DNA of 64,000 bases, from positions 185,603-249,602 of the forward strand of contig JAESPV010000007.1 in assembly GCA_016765495.1 (NCBI GenBank). The letters are read 5' to 3'. Numbering within the stretch: the stretch's first letter is position 1; each line of letters opens with the position of its first letter. Source of the DNA: Desulfocapsa sp. (lineage in GTDB: Bacteria > Desulfobacterota > Desulfobulbia > Desulfobulbales > Desulfocapsaceae). The position numbers were made by a program, and so were the translations under genes. Below the pieces are notes generated by a model, which was not told the origin of the DNA, ran no database searches, and saw nothing but the letters and a program-made list of their open reading frames with translations. Shown piece by piece: positions 51,901 to 62,589 of the stretch.

Positions 51901-52817
51901 CACAATCCGCAACTGACACCATAGGAAACACCCCGCTTACCTCTCTTAGTAATATTACCAAAAACTGCTCTGCGCAGATTCTTGCAAAACAGGAATCCCG
52001 TAATCCCATGGGTAGTGTTAAGGATCGTATCGCACTTGCCATGATTAATGCGGGTATCCATGAGGGACAAATCCAGGAAGGCACCACTATAATCGAGGCC
52101 ACTTCCGGAAATACCGGACTTGGCTTGGCCTTTGTCTGTGCAGAAAAAAATCTTCCCCTGATTCTTACCATGCCGGAATCCATGTCTCTTGAGCGAAGAG
52201 CACTTTTAAAACACCTGGGAGCACAACTGGTTTTGACTCCTGCGACGGGGGGGATGAAGGGAGCCATTGAAGCAGCGGAAGAACTTCTTGAAAAGACCCA
52301 AAACAGCTTTATGGTCAGACAATTTGACAATCCGGCAAACCCGGCAATCCATAAAAAAACCACAGCTAACGAAATATGGCAGGCGACCGATGGCAAAATC
52401 GATATTTTTGTTGCAGGCGTGGGAACAGGTGGAACCATTACTGGCGTGATGGAGGCCTTAAAAGAAAAAAATCCTGACATCATTGGTGTTGCAGTGGAAC
52501 CTGCTGACTCCCCTGTTTTATCAGGAGGAAAACCCGGCCCGCATAAAATCCAGGGAATTGGGGCTGGTTTTATCCCTACAATTTTAAAAACAGATCTTAT
52601 TGACCAGATTATACCAGTGACAAATGACAATGCCATGGAAACAGCCAGGCTACTCGCAAAACATGAAGGGTTGCTGGTTGGTATCTCTTCTGGTGCTGCC
52701 ATGTGGGCTGCGTTGCAACTCGCATGCGACGAGACACACAAAGGCAAAACAATTGTCGTCATCCTGCCGGACACAGGAGAACGATATTTAAGTACTGAGT
52801 TGTTTTCTGTAGCCTAA
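51897..52817 (+). CDS. cysK: Cysteine synthase (O-acetylserine sulfhydrylase)
   Basis: [28 protein letters not shown] (PLP Lys), [32 protein letters not shown] overlaps the cysE stop. Confidence 0.95.
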   Translation: MTQSATDTIGNTPLTSLSNITKNCSAQILAKQESRNPMGSVKDRIALAMINAGIHEGQIQEGTTIIEATSGNTGLGLAFVCAEKNLPLILTMPESMSLERRALLKHLGAQLVLTPATGGMKGAIEAAEELLEKTQNSFMVRQFDNPANPAIHKKTTANEIWQATDGKIDIFVAGVGTGGTITGVMEALKEKNPDIIGVAVEPADSPVLSGGKPGPHKIQGIGAGFIPTILKTDLIDQIIPVTNDNAMETARLLAKHEGLLVGISSGAAMWAALQLACDETHKGKTIVVILPDTGERYLSTELFSVA

Positions 52818-53004
52818 AATCTGGTTGTTTTATGTTAGGCGCTCCTGTTATGACATTATGGCAAGAGCAAGGTTTATATAAATTGTCTCCGTAAGCATTA
52901 TGAAAATATTCACAAAATATTTCAATACTTGGAACTCTAACGATCACCATTCAACATACCACTGCCTGTTCTGTCACAAACGGGTCAACTAGGAAACACA
53001 AACC

Positions 53005-53835
53005 ATGTGGAACATTAAAGACGTATACTATGTATCTGATTCAACGGCTATAATAGCTGAAGACATAGGAAAATCACTCATTTGTCAATTTCCTGACATC
53101 AGCTTTAACGAAGAAAAAATACCGTTTGTTCGCTCCAAAGCCGAAGCCAAACAAGCCATTGCCCATATCCTTGAACAGTCAGCCGGCTTGTTGCCGATTG
53201 TTTTCTGCACCATCAAAAACAAGGAAGCTCGCGATCTCCTTGACGTTGCGGAAGTTGAAATGATGGATCTTTATGGCGGTTTTTTACATAAGCTGGAACG
53301 AACACTTGAGACAAAGGCTTTGCCGGACCCCTGTTACTTCAGGAAAGGATTTGACCTTGACAATCAAACCGCACAACGGGTGGATGCCATCCACTATTCC
53401 CTCGAGCACGATGACGGCCAAAAAACCAGACAATACGATGAAGCGGATATTATCCTGGTCGGGGTTTCCCGCTCTGGAAAGACACCGGTCAGCATCTACC
53501 TGGCCTCTCACATGGGGCTTAAAACAGCAAATTTCCCCCTAACCCCGGATCATCTCAATGAGTACAAGATGCCTGGCGACATTGTTCGCAACAGTAAAAA
53601 AACCGTAGGATTAACTATTTTCCCGCAAACCCTGCACAAAATCCGGGAAAGACGATTTCCGAACAGCACCTATGCCAAACTCTCAACCTGCACGACAGAA
53701 CTGCAGCAGATGGAGCAACTGTGCATGCAGCATGCTATAAGAACGATACAATCCGACTTCAGATCCATAGAAGAACTCTCTGTGCAAGTTACCCAGCTAT
53801 TGGGTATTTCAAAAAAGAAATGGAAGAGGCACTGA
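53005..53835 (+). CDS. Pyruvate, phosphate/water dikinase regulatory protein (DUF299 kinase/pyrophosphorylase)
   Basis: YYVSDSTAIIAEDIGKSL, ILVGVSRSGKTPVSIYLASHMGLKTANFPL. Confidence 0.92.
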   Translation: MWNIKDVYYVSDSTAIIAEDIGKSLICQFPDISFNEEKIPFVRSKAEAKQAIAHILEQSAGLLPIVFCTIKNKEARDLLDVAEVEMMDLYGGFLHKLERTLETKALPDPCYFRKGFDLDNQTAQRVDAIHYSLEHDDGQKTRQYDEADIILVGVSRSGKTPVSIYLASHMGLKTANFPLTPDHLNEYKMPGDIVRNSKKTVGLTIFPQTLHKIRERRFPNSTYAKLSTCTTELQQMEQLCMQHAIRTIQSDFRSIEELSVQVTQLLGISKKKWKRH

Positions 53836-54013
53836 TGGACAACATGGCGACACTGCACAACACTATGCGTTCAGGACCTAATGGTTACCTTACATCAACC
53901 CTACCCGATTTTTCACTCCCTCCACTACCCTGAAGAAACTGTTCGGGTACGCAGTCGACACCATGCGACCACGGCCCGATGTACACTGGCATCCCTTGCA
54001 GTCTTGTTAATTA

Positions 54014-54184
54014 AAATGGTCGGAACCCTACGGAACCAACAAGCGTTGGTACCACAACAGTAAGGAACGGAAAAATCTAAATTTCAGAACATGGATCAAA
54101 CGGCTTACAAAAAGAATGCACGACACTGTTATGAGCCTGTTGATTAATAAAGTCAAATTGGGCCTGGACATTCATGTCAAATAA
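54014..54184 (+). pseudogene. IS1-family-like transposase C-terminal remnant
   Basis: KWSEPYGTNKRWYHNSKERKNLNFRTWIKRLTKRMHDTVMSLLINKVKLGLDIHVK resembles the C-terminal ERxNLxLRxxxxRLxRK...MHDxVIGLxIN region of IS1-type transposases; no upstream catalytic domain in frame. Confidence 0.55.
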
Positions 54185-54376
54185 CAGATTTCACCCACAC
54201 CTCAAAAGCAGTAGGCCAACCTCCATTATAATTACAACTACGCATATACGACACTTGCTGTAAATACCGATACATTGTAAGACAAGATGCATAATCAAAT
54301 TCTTTTTTCTGCATCTCGTCAAACGTAATCGCCTTATGCTTTTTAAACAGCTCAACGAGATGTTTTGCGGATCAAT
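54182..54376 (-). pseudogene. Winged-helix/HTH-like gene remnant
   Basis: SAKHLVELFKKHKAITFDEMQKKEFDYASCLTMYRYLQQVSYMRSCNYNGGWPTAFEVWVKSVI-stop, preceded in frame by TGA with no start codon. Confidence 0.4.
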
Positions 54377-54499
54377 TGGCCACAATGATACAGCATGCCG
54401 TACTGTGGCACTTACTATTCCGATATATTAGTTAATTACGAGCATCCAACCGAATTCTGACGCGATAACTAATTTTATACAATTTTACTCAAAATCATC

Positions 54500-55534
54500 A
54501 TGCTTCCACTTGCTGTAACAATGGGATGTCCCGCAGGAATTGGCCCGGAAATCATCCTCAAATATTTTGCGGAGTTTAGCAACAATCCCGATTCACCAAT
54601 TATCGTAGCTGGCGATAAGAATGTTTTCGATTTTTATGTCAATAAACTGCAGATAGATTGCTCAATTATCCCATGGAAAATTGGTGATCCTATTTCTACA
54701 GACCTTGGAGTCATTCCAGTCTTTGAAACATCTAAACTCTCACAAGATGCCATTCGGCCCGGCGTATTCTCGAAAGAAACTGCAGTTGCCATGGCAGCAG
54801 CAATCAATACAGCCGTAAAAGAGATTCAAAACTCTCATTTTTCAGGCCTTTGCACCTGCCCGATTTCCAAAGAAGCTCTTCAGAAAAGCGGCTACCACTA
54901 TCCTGGTCATACAGAAATGCTCGCGGATCTCACCAATAGCACCGATCAGGTTATGATGCTTGCGGGTTCCTCTTTACGGGTAGTTCTTGCAACTATCCAT
55001 TGTGCTATTGCCCAGGTACCTGCTTTACTGAGTATTGAATCGCTGTGTGAGCTGTACCGGACAACACACCAAAGCCTTCTAAAAGATTTCAATATTCCAT
55101 ATCCTAAAATGGCTGTCGCCGCGCTCAATCCCCACGCTGGCGAAGGTGGCATGTTTGGAACAGAAGAACAGGATATACTCTCGCCGTCCATTACAATTGC
55201 CCAAAAACACGGTATAAACGTACAGGGTCCCTTTCCTCCTGACACAATTTTTGTAAAAGCAGCGAAAGGCGAGTATGATGTTGTTATATGTATGTATCAT
55301 GACCAGGGCTTAATCCCCTTCAAACTTCTTCATTTTAAAGATGGGGTTAACAGCACACTTGGCCTGCCCATTGTCAGAACATCGGTTGATCATGGAACAG
55401 CTTATGACATTGCAGGAGAAGGGGTCTCCGACCCAACAAGTCTTGCCGCTGCAATAGAGATGGCCCATACTATTATTGAAAATAGAGCACAATTCAAGGA
55501 CACAGAATGTCAGAAAACAAACCCGGCCTGCTGA
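54500..55534 (+). CDS. pdxA: 4-hydroxythreonine-4-phosphate dehydrogenase
   Basis: LPLAVTMGCPAGIGPEIILKYF, GHTEMLADLT, NPHAGEGGMFGTEE, MYHDQGLIPFKLLHF. Confidence 0.95.
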   Translation: MLPLAVTMGCPAGIGPEIILKYFAEFSNNPDSPIIVAGDKNVFDFYVNKLQIDCSIIPWKIGDPISTDLGVIPVFETSKLSQDAIRPGVFSKETAVAMAAAINTAVKEIQNSHFSGLCTCPISKEALQKSGYHYPGHTEMLADLTNSTDQVMMLAGSSLRVVLATIHCAIAQVPALLSIESLCELYRTTHQSLLKDFNIPYPKMAVAALNPHAGEGGMFGTEEQDILSPSITIAQKHGINVQGPFPPDTIFVKAAKGEYDVVICMYHDQGLIPFKLLHFKDGVNSTLGLPIVRTSVDHGTAYDIAGEGVSDPTSLAAAIEMAHTIIENRAQFKDTECQKTNPAC

Positions 55535-56118
55535 TTGTTTTTGAAGGAACAGATGGAACCGGGAAATCTACCCAGACGAAACTTCTAGCTACAGATCTTG
55601 AAGAAAGAGGGTTTGCTGTGGTGTCCACCTTTGAACCAAGCAATGGAATATACGGCAAGCAGATTCGTGCACTCTTCACAAACAGAGAAACAATCAGTAG
55701 AGAAGAAGAACTTGATCTGTTTTTAGCCGACAGGAAAGATCATGTGGACAACCTGATAGCACCATCCTTAAAAAGTGGAAAAGTCGTCCTCTGCGATCGA
55801 TACTATCTTTCAACCATTGCCTACCAGGGTGCTGCCGGGATTGATCCGGCTCACATCCTTGCACGAAATGATTTCGCTCCTGTTCCTGACCTTGCACTTC
55901 TCTTTTACGCTCCCCTTACAACAGGAATTCAACGTATAACAGAGGGACGGGGAGAGCCTCTCAATGACTTTGAAAAAGAAGACTATTTAGAAAAAGTTGC
56001 CAGCCAATTTGAACAATTACAACTTCCCTGTATCAAACGCATAGATGCAACACGTGACATCGAGACGATTCATCAGGATGTCCTTGCTCTTGTTAATCCC
56101 ATCCTTCGGTCGCCATGA
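55507..56118 (+). CDS. tmk: Thymidylate kinase
   Basis: LIVFEGTDGTGKSTQTKLLA, LCDRYYLSTIAYQGAAG. Confidence 0.95.
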   Translation: MSENKPGLLIVFEGTDGTGKSTQTKLLATDLEERGFAVVSTFEPSNGIYGKQIRALFTNRETISREEELDLFLADRKDHVDNLIAPSLKSGKVVLCDRYYLSTIAYQGAAGIDPAHILARNDFAPVPDLALLFYAPLTTGIQRITEGRGEPLNDFEKEDYLEKVASQFEQLQLPCIKRIDATRDIETIHQDVLALVNPILRSP

Positions 56119-57857
56119 AACACCAGACTTTCTACAGGTCACTTCTTATCTTTATTACTTTTGCCCTGCTTTTTTGTGGCGGCTGCAGTTCCATACCCAG
56201 GGAAGAGCTCGCCATTGATCAGCACCTGATACCCGAAGAATCCGATCCGGGTGTTTTCACCGACCAATCAGACAGCCCCTGCTCCTATTTTTATTTTTTA
56301 TGGGGCACACACGCAGAAAACAACACCCTCTACAATGAAGCGGAAGAGGCCTTTGAGAAAGCTCTCATTTGTGACCCAGACTCCAGTTATGTTCTTCGTA
56401 AACTCCCCATTCTTCTCATCAGGATGGGAAAACAGGATGGTGCCGAAAAGTGGTTAAGAACCTTAATTGAAAAATTCCCGAATGATACACAGGACAGACT
56501 GCTTCTCGCTCGCCTCAAGATTCGCAGTGGTAAAATTGATGCGGCTATTCAATTATACACTGAACTCATTGAACTCAATCCTCTGGATGAAACAATGCTC
56601 CTTCGCTTAGGCTTTCTTTACGCTGAGCAAAATCGTTTTATAGAGGCAGAACAGACCTTTCATCAAGCTCTCAGCATAAACAATGGTTCTCTCTTTGCTC
56701 ACCTCTATCTGGCACGTCTAGCTATCCAGACAGAAGAGATGGAGAAGGCTGCAACATGGTACGAAAAAGCGCTGGCAATAAACTGGTCCACAGATCTGGC
56801 TCTTGAGATTGCCGAATTTTACAACATGCAGAAAAATTACAAAAGGGTTGAACTTCTGTACCGAGCAATACTTGAAAATCAGCCTGACGACCTCCCGGCA
56901 GGTCTTGGACTTGTCCATACGCTATTACTACAAGATAAAGAGAAAGATGCCCTGCAGATTCTAGCCGACTTACGGAAAAGCAGTGACGATTCCAATCAAA
57001 TAGATATCATAGCGGCAAGGCTCTATCTACGTTCTAAAAATCTTGAAAAGGCAGCTGCCATCCTGGAACCGATTGCAACCCCGCAGGGATCAGCAGAAGC
57101 CGCCTATATGCTTGCTGTTATTCGCTATCAGCAGAAAAATTTCGAAGTTGCTCTAGATCTGCTTCAAACCATCAAAGAGGACTATGTCAATTTTGGGGAT
57201 AGTATTCTTCTCCAGATACGAATCCTTCTGGAGCAAAAGAAAAATGACAAAGCCCTTCAACTCATCCACCAGACCCTTGACAATGAGAATACTGCAACTC
57301 CTGAACTTTATACTCTCCTGTCCTCTCTTTACATGGAACAAAAGCAGCCACAAAAAGGATATGATATTCTAGATATTGCCCTCATCAAATACCCTGACAA
57401 TGCGAAGATTTACTTTGAATATGGCCTTCTTCTGGAACAGGACACCTTGCAACAGAAGGCTATTGTATATATGGAGAAAGTCCTGGAACTTGAACCGAAT
57501 CATGCCGAGGCATTAAATTATCTTGGTTACACCTGGGCTGACAATAACGTCAATTTAGAAAAAGCACTGGAATACATCCAAAAATCAATGCTTTTAAACC
57601 CTGGAAACGGCTATATTCAGGATAGTCTGGGGTGGGTCTACTTCCGTATGGGAAAACTGGATCTTGCCATAAAGGAAATATTGGCAGCCCTGCAACTGGA
57701 GCCCGATGATCCGCATATCCACGAACATTTAGGCGATATTTACATGGTACAAGGTGACAAAAAGAAGGCAAAGGAAGCCTTTAAAAAAGCAGAACAACTT
57801 TTCAGCACAACAAACAATAAAGCCCGTGTGCAGGAAAAAATTAATGCACTCAAGTAG
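56115..57857 (+). CDS. TPR-repeat lipoprotein
   Basis: Lipobox LFCGGC; many TPR motifs; C-terminal ALNYLGYTWADNNVNLEKALEYIQKSMLLNPGNGYIQDSLGWVYFRMGK. Confidence 0.9.
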   Translation: MKHQTFYRSLLIFITFALLFCGGCSSIPREELAIDQHLIPEESDPGVFTDQSDSPCSYFYFLWGTHAENNTLYNEAEEAFEKALICDPDSSYVLRKLPILLIRMGKQDGAEKWLRTLIEKFPNDTQDRLLLARLKIRSGKIDAAIQLYTELIELNPLDETMLLRLGFLYAEQNRFIEAEQTFHQALSINNGSLFAHLYLARLAIQTEEMEKAATWYEKALAINWSTDLALEIAEFYNMQKNYKRVELLYRAILENQPDDLPAGLGLVHTLLLQDKEKDALQILADLRKSSDDSNQIDIIAARLYLRSKNLEKAAAILEPIATPQGSAEAAYMLAVIRYQQKNFEVALDLLQTIKEDYVNFGDSILLQIRILLEQKKNDKALQLIHQTLDNENTATPELYTLLSSLYMEQKQPQKGYDILDIALIKYPDNAKIYFEYGLLLEQDTLQQKAIVYMEKVLELEPNHAEALNYLGYTWADNNVNLEKALEYIQKSMLLNPGNGYIQDSLGWVYFRMGKLDLAIKEILAALQLEPDDPHIHEHLGDIYMVQGDKKKAKEAFKKAEQLFSTTNNKARVQEKINALK

Positions 57858-58677
57858 TGTTTTGAAAAAGCTGACAGGAGTTTTTCTGTTTCTTTGCTTT
57901 ATTCTTTCCTTATTATCCGGTTGCGCCGGGAAACGGTGGAAAGAACCTTTAGCAGAAGAGGAAAGTGCTGAAATAATATCACGTATTAACGTCTTACAAG
58001 AGACTTATAAATCATGCCCTGAAAGCCTTGATGCAGATGCAAGTATCTTCTGGAAAAGCCCAAGCACTGATTTTGGAATGATCGGCTACCTCCAACTCTC
58101 GTCACCATCCTATATAAAATATATACTCACAAACCCTTTAGGAATGATGATATATGCCTTTGCCAGCGATGGAAAAACTTTCCAAATTTTAGATACCTTC
58201 AAGTATCGGCATACAAGAGGAAATGTACGCTCACTTGTAATCCGCCATAAATTACCATTGCTTCTTGCTGAAGGAGACTGGTTTAACTACCTAAGCGGTC
58301 GTCTTCCTTCCGATCCGATTAAAATACAGCAGGTTACCAGAGATGTCTCAGACCAGACGGTCTGGGTTCTCCTTGCAAGGTCCCAATTCAGCATAACAGA
58401 TGACCAAAGATGGGTTCATATCGATTTGCAACAGCAAACGATTTTGGGTTATCTGTTTCTTGATGCCAGTGGAAAAACGCTTGCTGAAATTTCCTACGAA
58501 AAGCAGGAGGGAAACGGGGACAATTGTAAGCCCAAAGAAAAAATAATGATTACAGGGCTTCCCTGGGGATCAGAAATGCGAATAGAACTTCAGGATATAA
58601 GTACTGCAACGCAGTTTAACCAGTCTGATTTTACCCTGCCGGTTCCAGAGACCTACTCCACACAACTACAACCATAG
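57844..58677 (+). CDS. Outer-membrane lipoprotein (LolB/DUF4292-like)
   Basis: Lipobox LLSGC; beta-rich sequence; start ATG 57844 overlapping the end of the TPR gene. Confidence 0.6.
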   Translation: MHSSSVLKKLTGVFLFLCFILSLLSGCAGKRWKEPLAEEESAEIISRINVLQETYKSCPESLDADASIFWKSPSTDFGMIGYLQLSSPSYIKYILTNPLGMMIYAFASDGKTFQILDTFKYRHTRGNVRSLVIRHKLPLLLAEGDWFNYLSGRLPSDPIKIQQVTRDVSDQTVWVLLARSQFSITDDQRWVHIDLQQQTILGYLFLDASGKTLAEISYEKQEGNGDNCKPKEKIMITGLPWGSEMRIELQDISTATQFNQSDFTLPVPETYSTQLQP

Positions 58678-58691
58678 AAGGCGGCCTCAAA

Positions 58692-59735
58692 CTACTCTTT
58701 TTCCTCATCTGAAGAGGTATAAGAATTCACAATAATAACAAAAAGATTATCTTCTTTGAAAAAAACCTGCTGCAGATCGTAATCTTTATTGGGCACAAGC
58801 TGAAGTGTTACCCGGATTGAATCGGTATCATCGACCTGTTCCACACTCACCCGTTCTACAAATTCACCACGAGTCTCCTGCTCCTTTATAACCTCCTCCC
58901 CCAATCGTGTTCCCACAAAATCACAGATAACAAGCGGCGTACCTTCTTCTTGTCCACTTACCGTGGGGGGGTAAAACCCGTTTAATTTGAAAAGAACCAT
59001 TTCTCCTTTGTTGGACGTGTTTTCAAAGGAGACATCAACAAGCAGGGCATCAACAACGGGACTGAGTTCGTACAGCGTTTCCTGTGGCAGCTCTACCACT
59101 TCAACTGTTTTAACTTCTTCTACAGGTTCAATTACTTCGACAATCTTCCGCTCCGGTTCTTCAGCTATGACTGCTACCGCAATAACCTCTTCAACAGTAA
59201 CCGCTACCACTTCTTCCGGCTCTGGCGCAACGACTACGTCCCGTTCAACTTCGTTAACTTCTTCAACTTTTGCTACTTCTGCTACTTCTTTTAGTACTAC
59301 CTTTTCTTTTTGAGCTACCTCTTCGGGAAAAATCTGAATAGTGAGAATATTTTCATTCTCATCAAACTGTTGAGCGAAATTAAAAGCTTCACCTGCAGCA
59401 AGATCAACCACCACTCGAATTTTGTTGGCATGGCGACCAATACGGACTTTACGGATCATCTCCCCTTGAGCATCGATGGAAGATGGAACACTCCCAGCCA
59501 GGCGAGTTTCCATAAAATCAAAAACCACACGGGGCTTTTCTCCCTTAAGAGCAAATGCTCTGGGAAGCCATGGACCATTCAAATGAAACATAACCGATTC
59601 AGTTTTTCCATTTTTTCCATGAAAAGTTACTTTTTCGATCAATCCATCAGCAGCATGGAGCGATCCTGCAAAGAAAACAAACAGAAACAGAACAACACAG
59701 AAAAAACCAGCTTTATGATTCAACATAAAAAACAC
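58692..59735 (-). CDS. AMIN-domain protein with two AMIN-like modules and a Glu/Val-rich linker
   Basis: Signal peptide ending LHAAD; module 1 ESVMFHLNGPWLPRAFALKGEKPRVVFDFMETRL, module 2 EMVLFKLNGFYPPTVSGQEEGTPLVICDFVGTRL. Confidence 0.75.
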   Translation of the reverse strand: MFFMLNHKAGFFCVVLFLFVFFAGSLHAADGLIEKVTFHGKNGKTESVMFHLNGPWLPRAFALKGEKPRVVFDFMETRLAGSVPSSIDAQGEMIRKVRIGRHANKIRVVVDLAAGEAFNFAQQFDENENILTIQIFPEEVAQKEKVVLKEVAEVAKVEEVNEVERDVVVAPEPEEVVAVTVEEVIAVAVIAEEPERKIVEVIEPVEEVKTVEVVELPQETLYELSPVVDALLVDVSFENTSNKGEMVLFKLNGFYPPTVSGQEEGTPLVICDFVGTRLGEEVIKEQETRGEFVERVSVEQVDDTDSIRVTLQLVPNKDYDLQQVFFKEDNLFVIIVNSYTSSDEEKE

Positions 59736-59823
59736 CTAGATAACCTTCTATATTATAAGGGACAAATCAGATACTTTCTTGAATACATCATCCCCTCTTG
59801 TAAAGTCAACTAATTTTCAGTAA

Positions 59824-62481
59824 ATGAGTAGCAGAGAAATCAGGGTAGACAAGACAGACAAGATTTCGAACAATTTTCCCGTATTACAAAACACTTACCA
59901 ACAACTAACACACTTCCAGATGAAACAAAAACTTGAACAAAGAGAAATCCTCCCTTTTGTCAACAAACCAGGGCGTTACCTTGGTCATGAATACAATAGT
60001 ATTGTAAAAGATTGGGATACGACACCACTCCACTGCGCACTTATTTTTCCCGATCTTTATGAAATAGGTATGTCACATCAAGGATTGCAGATACTCTATC
60101 ATATATTAAACGGTCAGGCAAACATGCTTGCCGAGCGATGTTATTGCCCGGATAAAGACATGGAAGAGCTTCTTCGTGAAAATGATCTTCCTCTCTGTTC
60201 AGTTGAAAATAGTCGTCCCCTATCTGATTTTGACCTTATCGGTTTCACTTTGCCCTATGAACTGTGTTATATAAACATTCTTACCATTCTTGATTTGGCG
60301 AACATTCCATTTCGTTCATCAGATCGTGATGAAGATACGCCCATTATTCTTGGGGGTGGTTCATGCAGCATGAACCCGGAACCGGTTGCCGACTTCTTTG
60401 ATGCCATCCTGCTTGGTGATGGCGAAGAAGCAATTATTGAAATTGCTGCATGCCTGCTGCTTGCCAGAGAAGATACCCTTACGCGCAGTGAAACCTTACT
60501 GAAGCTTGCGGCCTTGCCAGGGGTGTACATCCCATCCTTATTTGAACCCTGCTATGATGAAACTGGTACTATTAGAGAAATCAAAGCTCTAAATCCTGAT
60601 TTCCCAAACGTCACAAAACGGGTTCTCAGTGATTTATCCGCATTCGATCACCTCCTCCATCCCCTTGTTCCAAATTCCAGGATTGTCCATGACCGTTTAG
60701 GGGTCGAAGTGGCCAGAGGCTGTACAAGAGGATGTCGATTCTGTCAGGCAGGAATGACTTATCGCCCAGTCCGGGAACGGAGTCCCGAGCAGGTCTTCAA
60801 GCTTGCAAACACCGGCATTAAAAATTCGGGATTTGATGAACTTGCCCTTCTTTCTCTTTCCACCGGTGACTACTCATGCCTGGGAACCGTACTGCCTCAA
60901 CTGATGGATCGATTTGCCGATGAGGCAATCTCAGTCTCTATGCCTTCCATGCGTGTTGGAACACTTACTCAGGATCTTATGGACCAGATCAAACGGGTTC
61001 GCAAAACAGGGTTCACCCTGGCTCCTGAAGCTGGCAGTGAACGTTTACGCCGGGTAATTAATAAAGGGATCACAGAGGCAGATCTGCTCAAAACCAGCAA
61101 GGATGCTTTCGGTCTGGGCTGGAAGGTCATGAAACTCTATTTTATGATCGGCCTGCCCAGTGAAACAGATGACGATATCTGCGCCATTGCAGATCTTGCA
61201 AAGAAAACAAAACAGATTGGAAACGAATCAGGTGGAAGAGGGCGTCAGCAAATTAATGTGAGCGTAGGTACCTTTGTTCCCAAACCTCACACCCCTTTTC
61301 AATGGAGCGCACAAATCTCCCAGAGCGCAAGTCATGAAAAAATCAGGCAACTCAAAAAGGCACTTCCACGGAAGGGTATTAACCTGAAATGGCATGATCC
61401 TGAAATGAGCTTTTTGGAGGGCGTTTTTTCCCGGGGCGACAGACGTCTGTCCTCTCTCCTGGAAAGCGCCTGGAAGAAAGGTGCGCGGCTTGATGGCTGG
61501 TCGGAATTTTTCAACCTTACCCGCTGGAATGAAGCAGCAGCAGAGTGTTCATTGGTTCTTGAAGATTTTCTGCGAGAGCGTGATCTGGGCGAGATCCTCC
61601 CCTGGCATCATTTGAGCTGCGGGGTCGATGAGTCTTTTCTGAAAGAAGAACTCCAAAAATCCTACACTGAAACTTATACTCCTGATTGTCGCTATCACGA
61701 CTGTCAAAAGTGTGGCTTATGTGATTTCAAAACAATTAAGCCCATTGTCATTGACAGAAAACGCAGCCAGAGTGTTAAAGCAGCAGGTCATAAGGGTGAC
61801 AAAAACAGATCGAATAGCTCCACAAAACAAAACAATGAAGATCCTCATTTTTATTATGTCGTCAACTATTCCAGAATAGGTGACATCTGTTATCTCGGAC
61901 ATCTTGAAATTTTACAGATTGTTTTTCGTATTCTACGACGTGCTGAAATAAAAACAAACTTTTCAAAAGGGTTCAACCCTTCACCAAAGATCTCCTTTGG
62001 CCCTGCAATGCCAGTGGGTACCCAGAGTCTTGCCGAGTACTTTATTATGGACCTACCTGTCCCTCTTGACAACCTCGAAGATGCTGCAACACGGCTTAAC
62101 AAACAGATGCCTCCGGGACTTACAGTATTAAATATTACACTCAGTAATGGTTCTGTTCCACAAAGAATTGTGAGTTCCTATCGTATCACGTTAAAACATG
62201 CCCTCACAAAAGATGACAACAATCGCTTTAAAGACTTTTTGACAAAAGAAGAATTTCTCGTCTCACGAATCCGCAAGAGAAAGCTAAAGCAAATCAATAT
62301 CAGACCACTGCTGACAAGTCTTCAGGTCATTAATAAACACACATTGGCTCTGGAACTCATCAGCATAGCAAGTACCGCAGGAGTAAAACCCCTTGAAGCT
62401 GTGGCCGCAATACTTGGCAAAGAACCTGATGATTTCCTGACATCGGTTGTAATAAAAACAGGCTGGAAAGAATTGCAGTAA
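59824..62481 (+). CDS. TIGR03960-type radical SAM protein fused to C-terminal DUF2344/TIGR03936 domain
   Basis: VARGCTRGCRFCQAGMTYRPVRERSPEQV cluster site; C-terminal DICYLGHLEILQIVFRILRRAEIKTNFSKGFNPSPKISFGPAMPVGTQSLAEY. Confidence 0.93.
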   Translation: MSSREIRVDKTDKISNNFPVLQNTYQQLTHFQMKQKLEQREILPFVNKPGRYLGHEYNSIVKDWDTTPLHCALIFPDLYEIGMSHQGLQILYHILNGQANMLAERCYCPDKDMEELLRENDLPLCSVENSRPLSDFDLIGFTLPYELCYINILTILDLANIPFRSSDRDEDTPIILGGGSCSMNPEPVADFFDAILLGDGEEAIIEIAACLLLAREDTLTRSETLLKLAALPGVYIPSLFEPCYDETGTIREIKALNPDFPNVTKRVLSDLSAFDHLLHPLVPNSRIVHDRLGVEVARGCTRGCRFCQAGMTYRPVRERSPEQVFKLANTGIKNSGFDELALLSLSTGDYSCLGTVLPQLMDRFADEAISVSMPSMRVGTLTQDLMDQIKRVRKTGFTLAPEAGSERLRRVINKGITEADLLKTSKDAFGLGWKVMKLYFMIGLPSETDDDICAIADLAKKTKQIGNESGGRGRQQINVSVGTFVPKPHTPFQWSAQISQSASHEKIRQLKKALPRKGINLKWHDPEMSFLEGVFSRGDRRLSSLLESAWKKGARLDGWSEFFNLTRWNEAAAECSLVLEDFLRERDLGEILPWHHLSCGVDESFLKEELQKSYTETYTPDCRYHDCQKCGLCDFKTIKPIVIDRKRSQSVKAAGHKGDKNRSNSSTKQNNEDPHFYYVVNYSRIGDICYLGHLEILQIVFRILRRAEIKTNFSKGFNPSPKISFGPAMPVGTQSLAEYFIMDLPVPLDNLEDAATRLNKQMPPGLTVLNITLSNGSVPQRIVSSYRITLKHALTKDDNNRFKDFLTKEEFLVSRIRKRKLKQINIRPLLTSLQVINKHTLALELISIASTAGVKPLEAVAAILGKEPDDFLTSVVIKTGWKELQ

Positions 62482-62589
62482 ATCCTGTTGATTATACCAG
62501 TACCTTTGTGGTAGAAATCTAAAGCTCATAAAAAATGATTATTTGCAAATTAATAGAATGTTACTAAGACTAAAAAGGAGTCACACCCC

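Noticed and set aside
51851-52774. 307-aa minus-strand ORF antisense to cysK
   Set aside because: Low-complexity Ser/Pro/Ala composition with no recognisable motifs; a shadow of the clearly coding cysK frame.
59824-62481. 885-aa two-part radical SAM protein as a novel fusion
   Set aside because: The radical SAM plus DUF2344 architecture is an established family arrangement (TIGR03960/TIGR03936).
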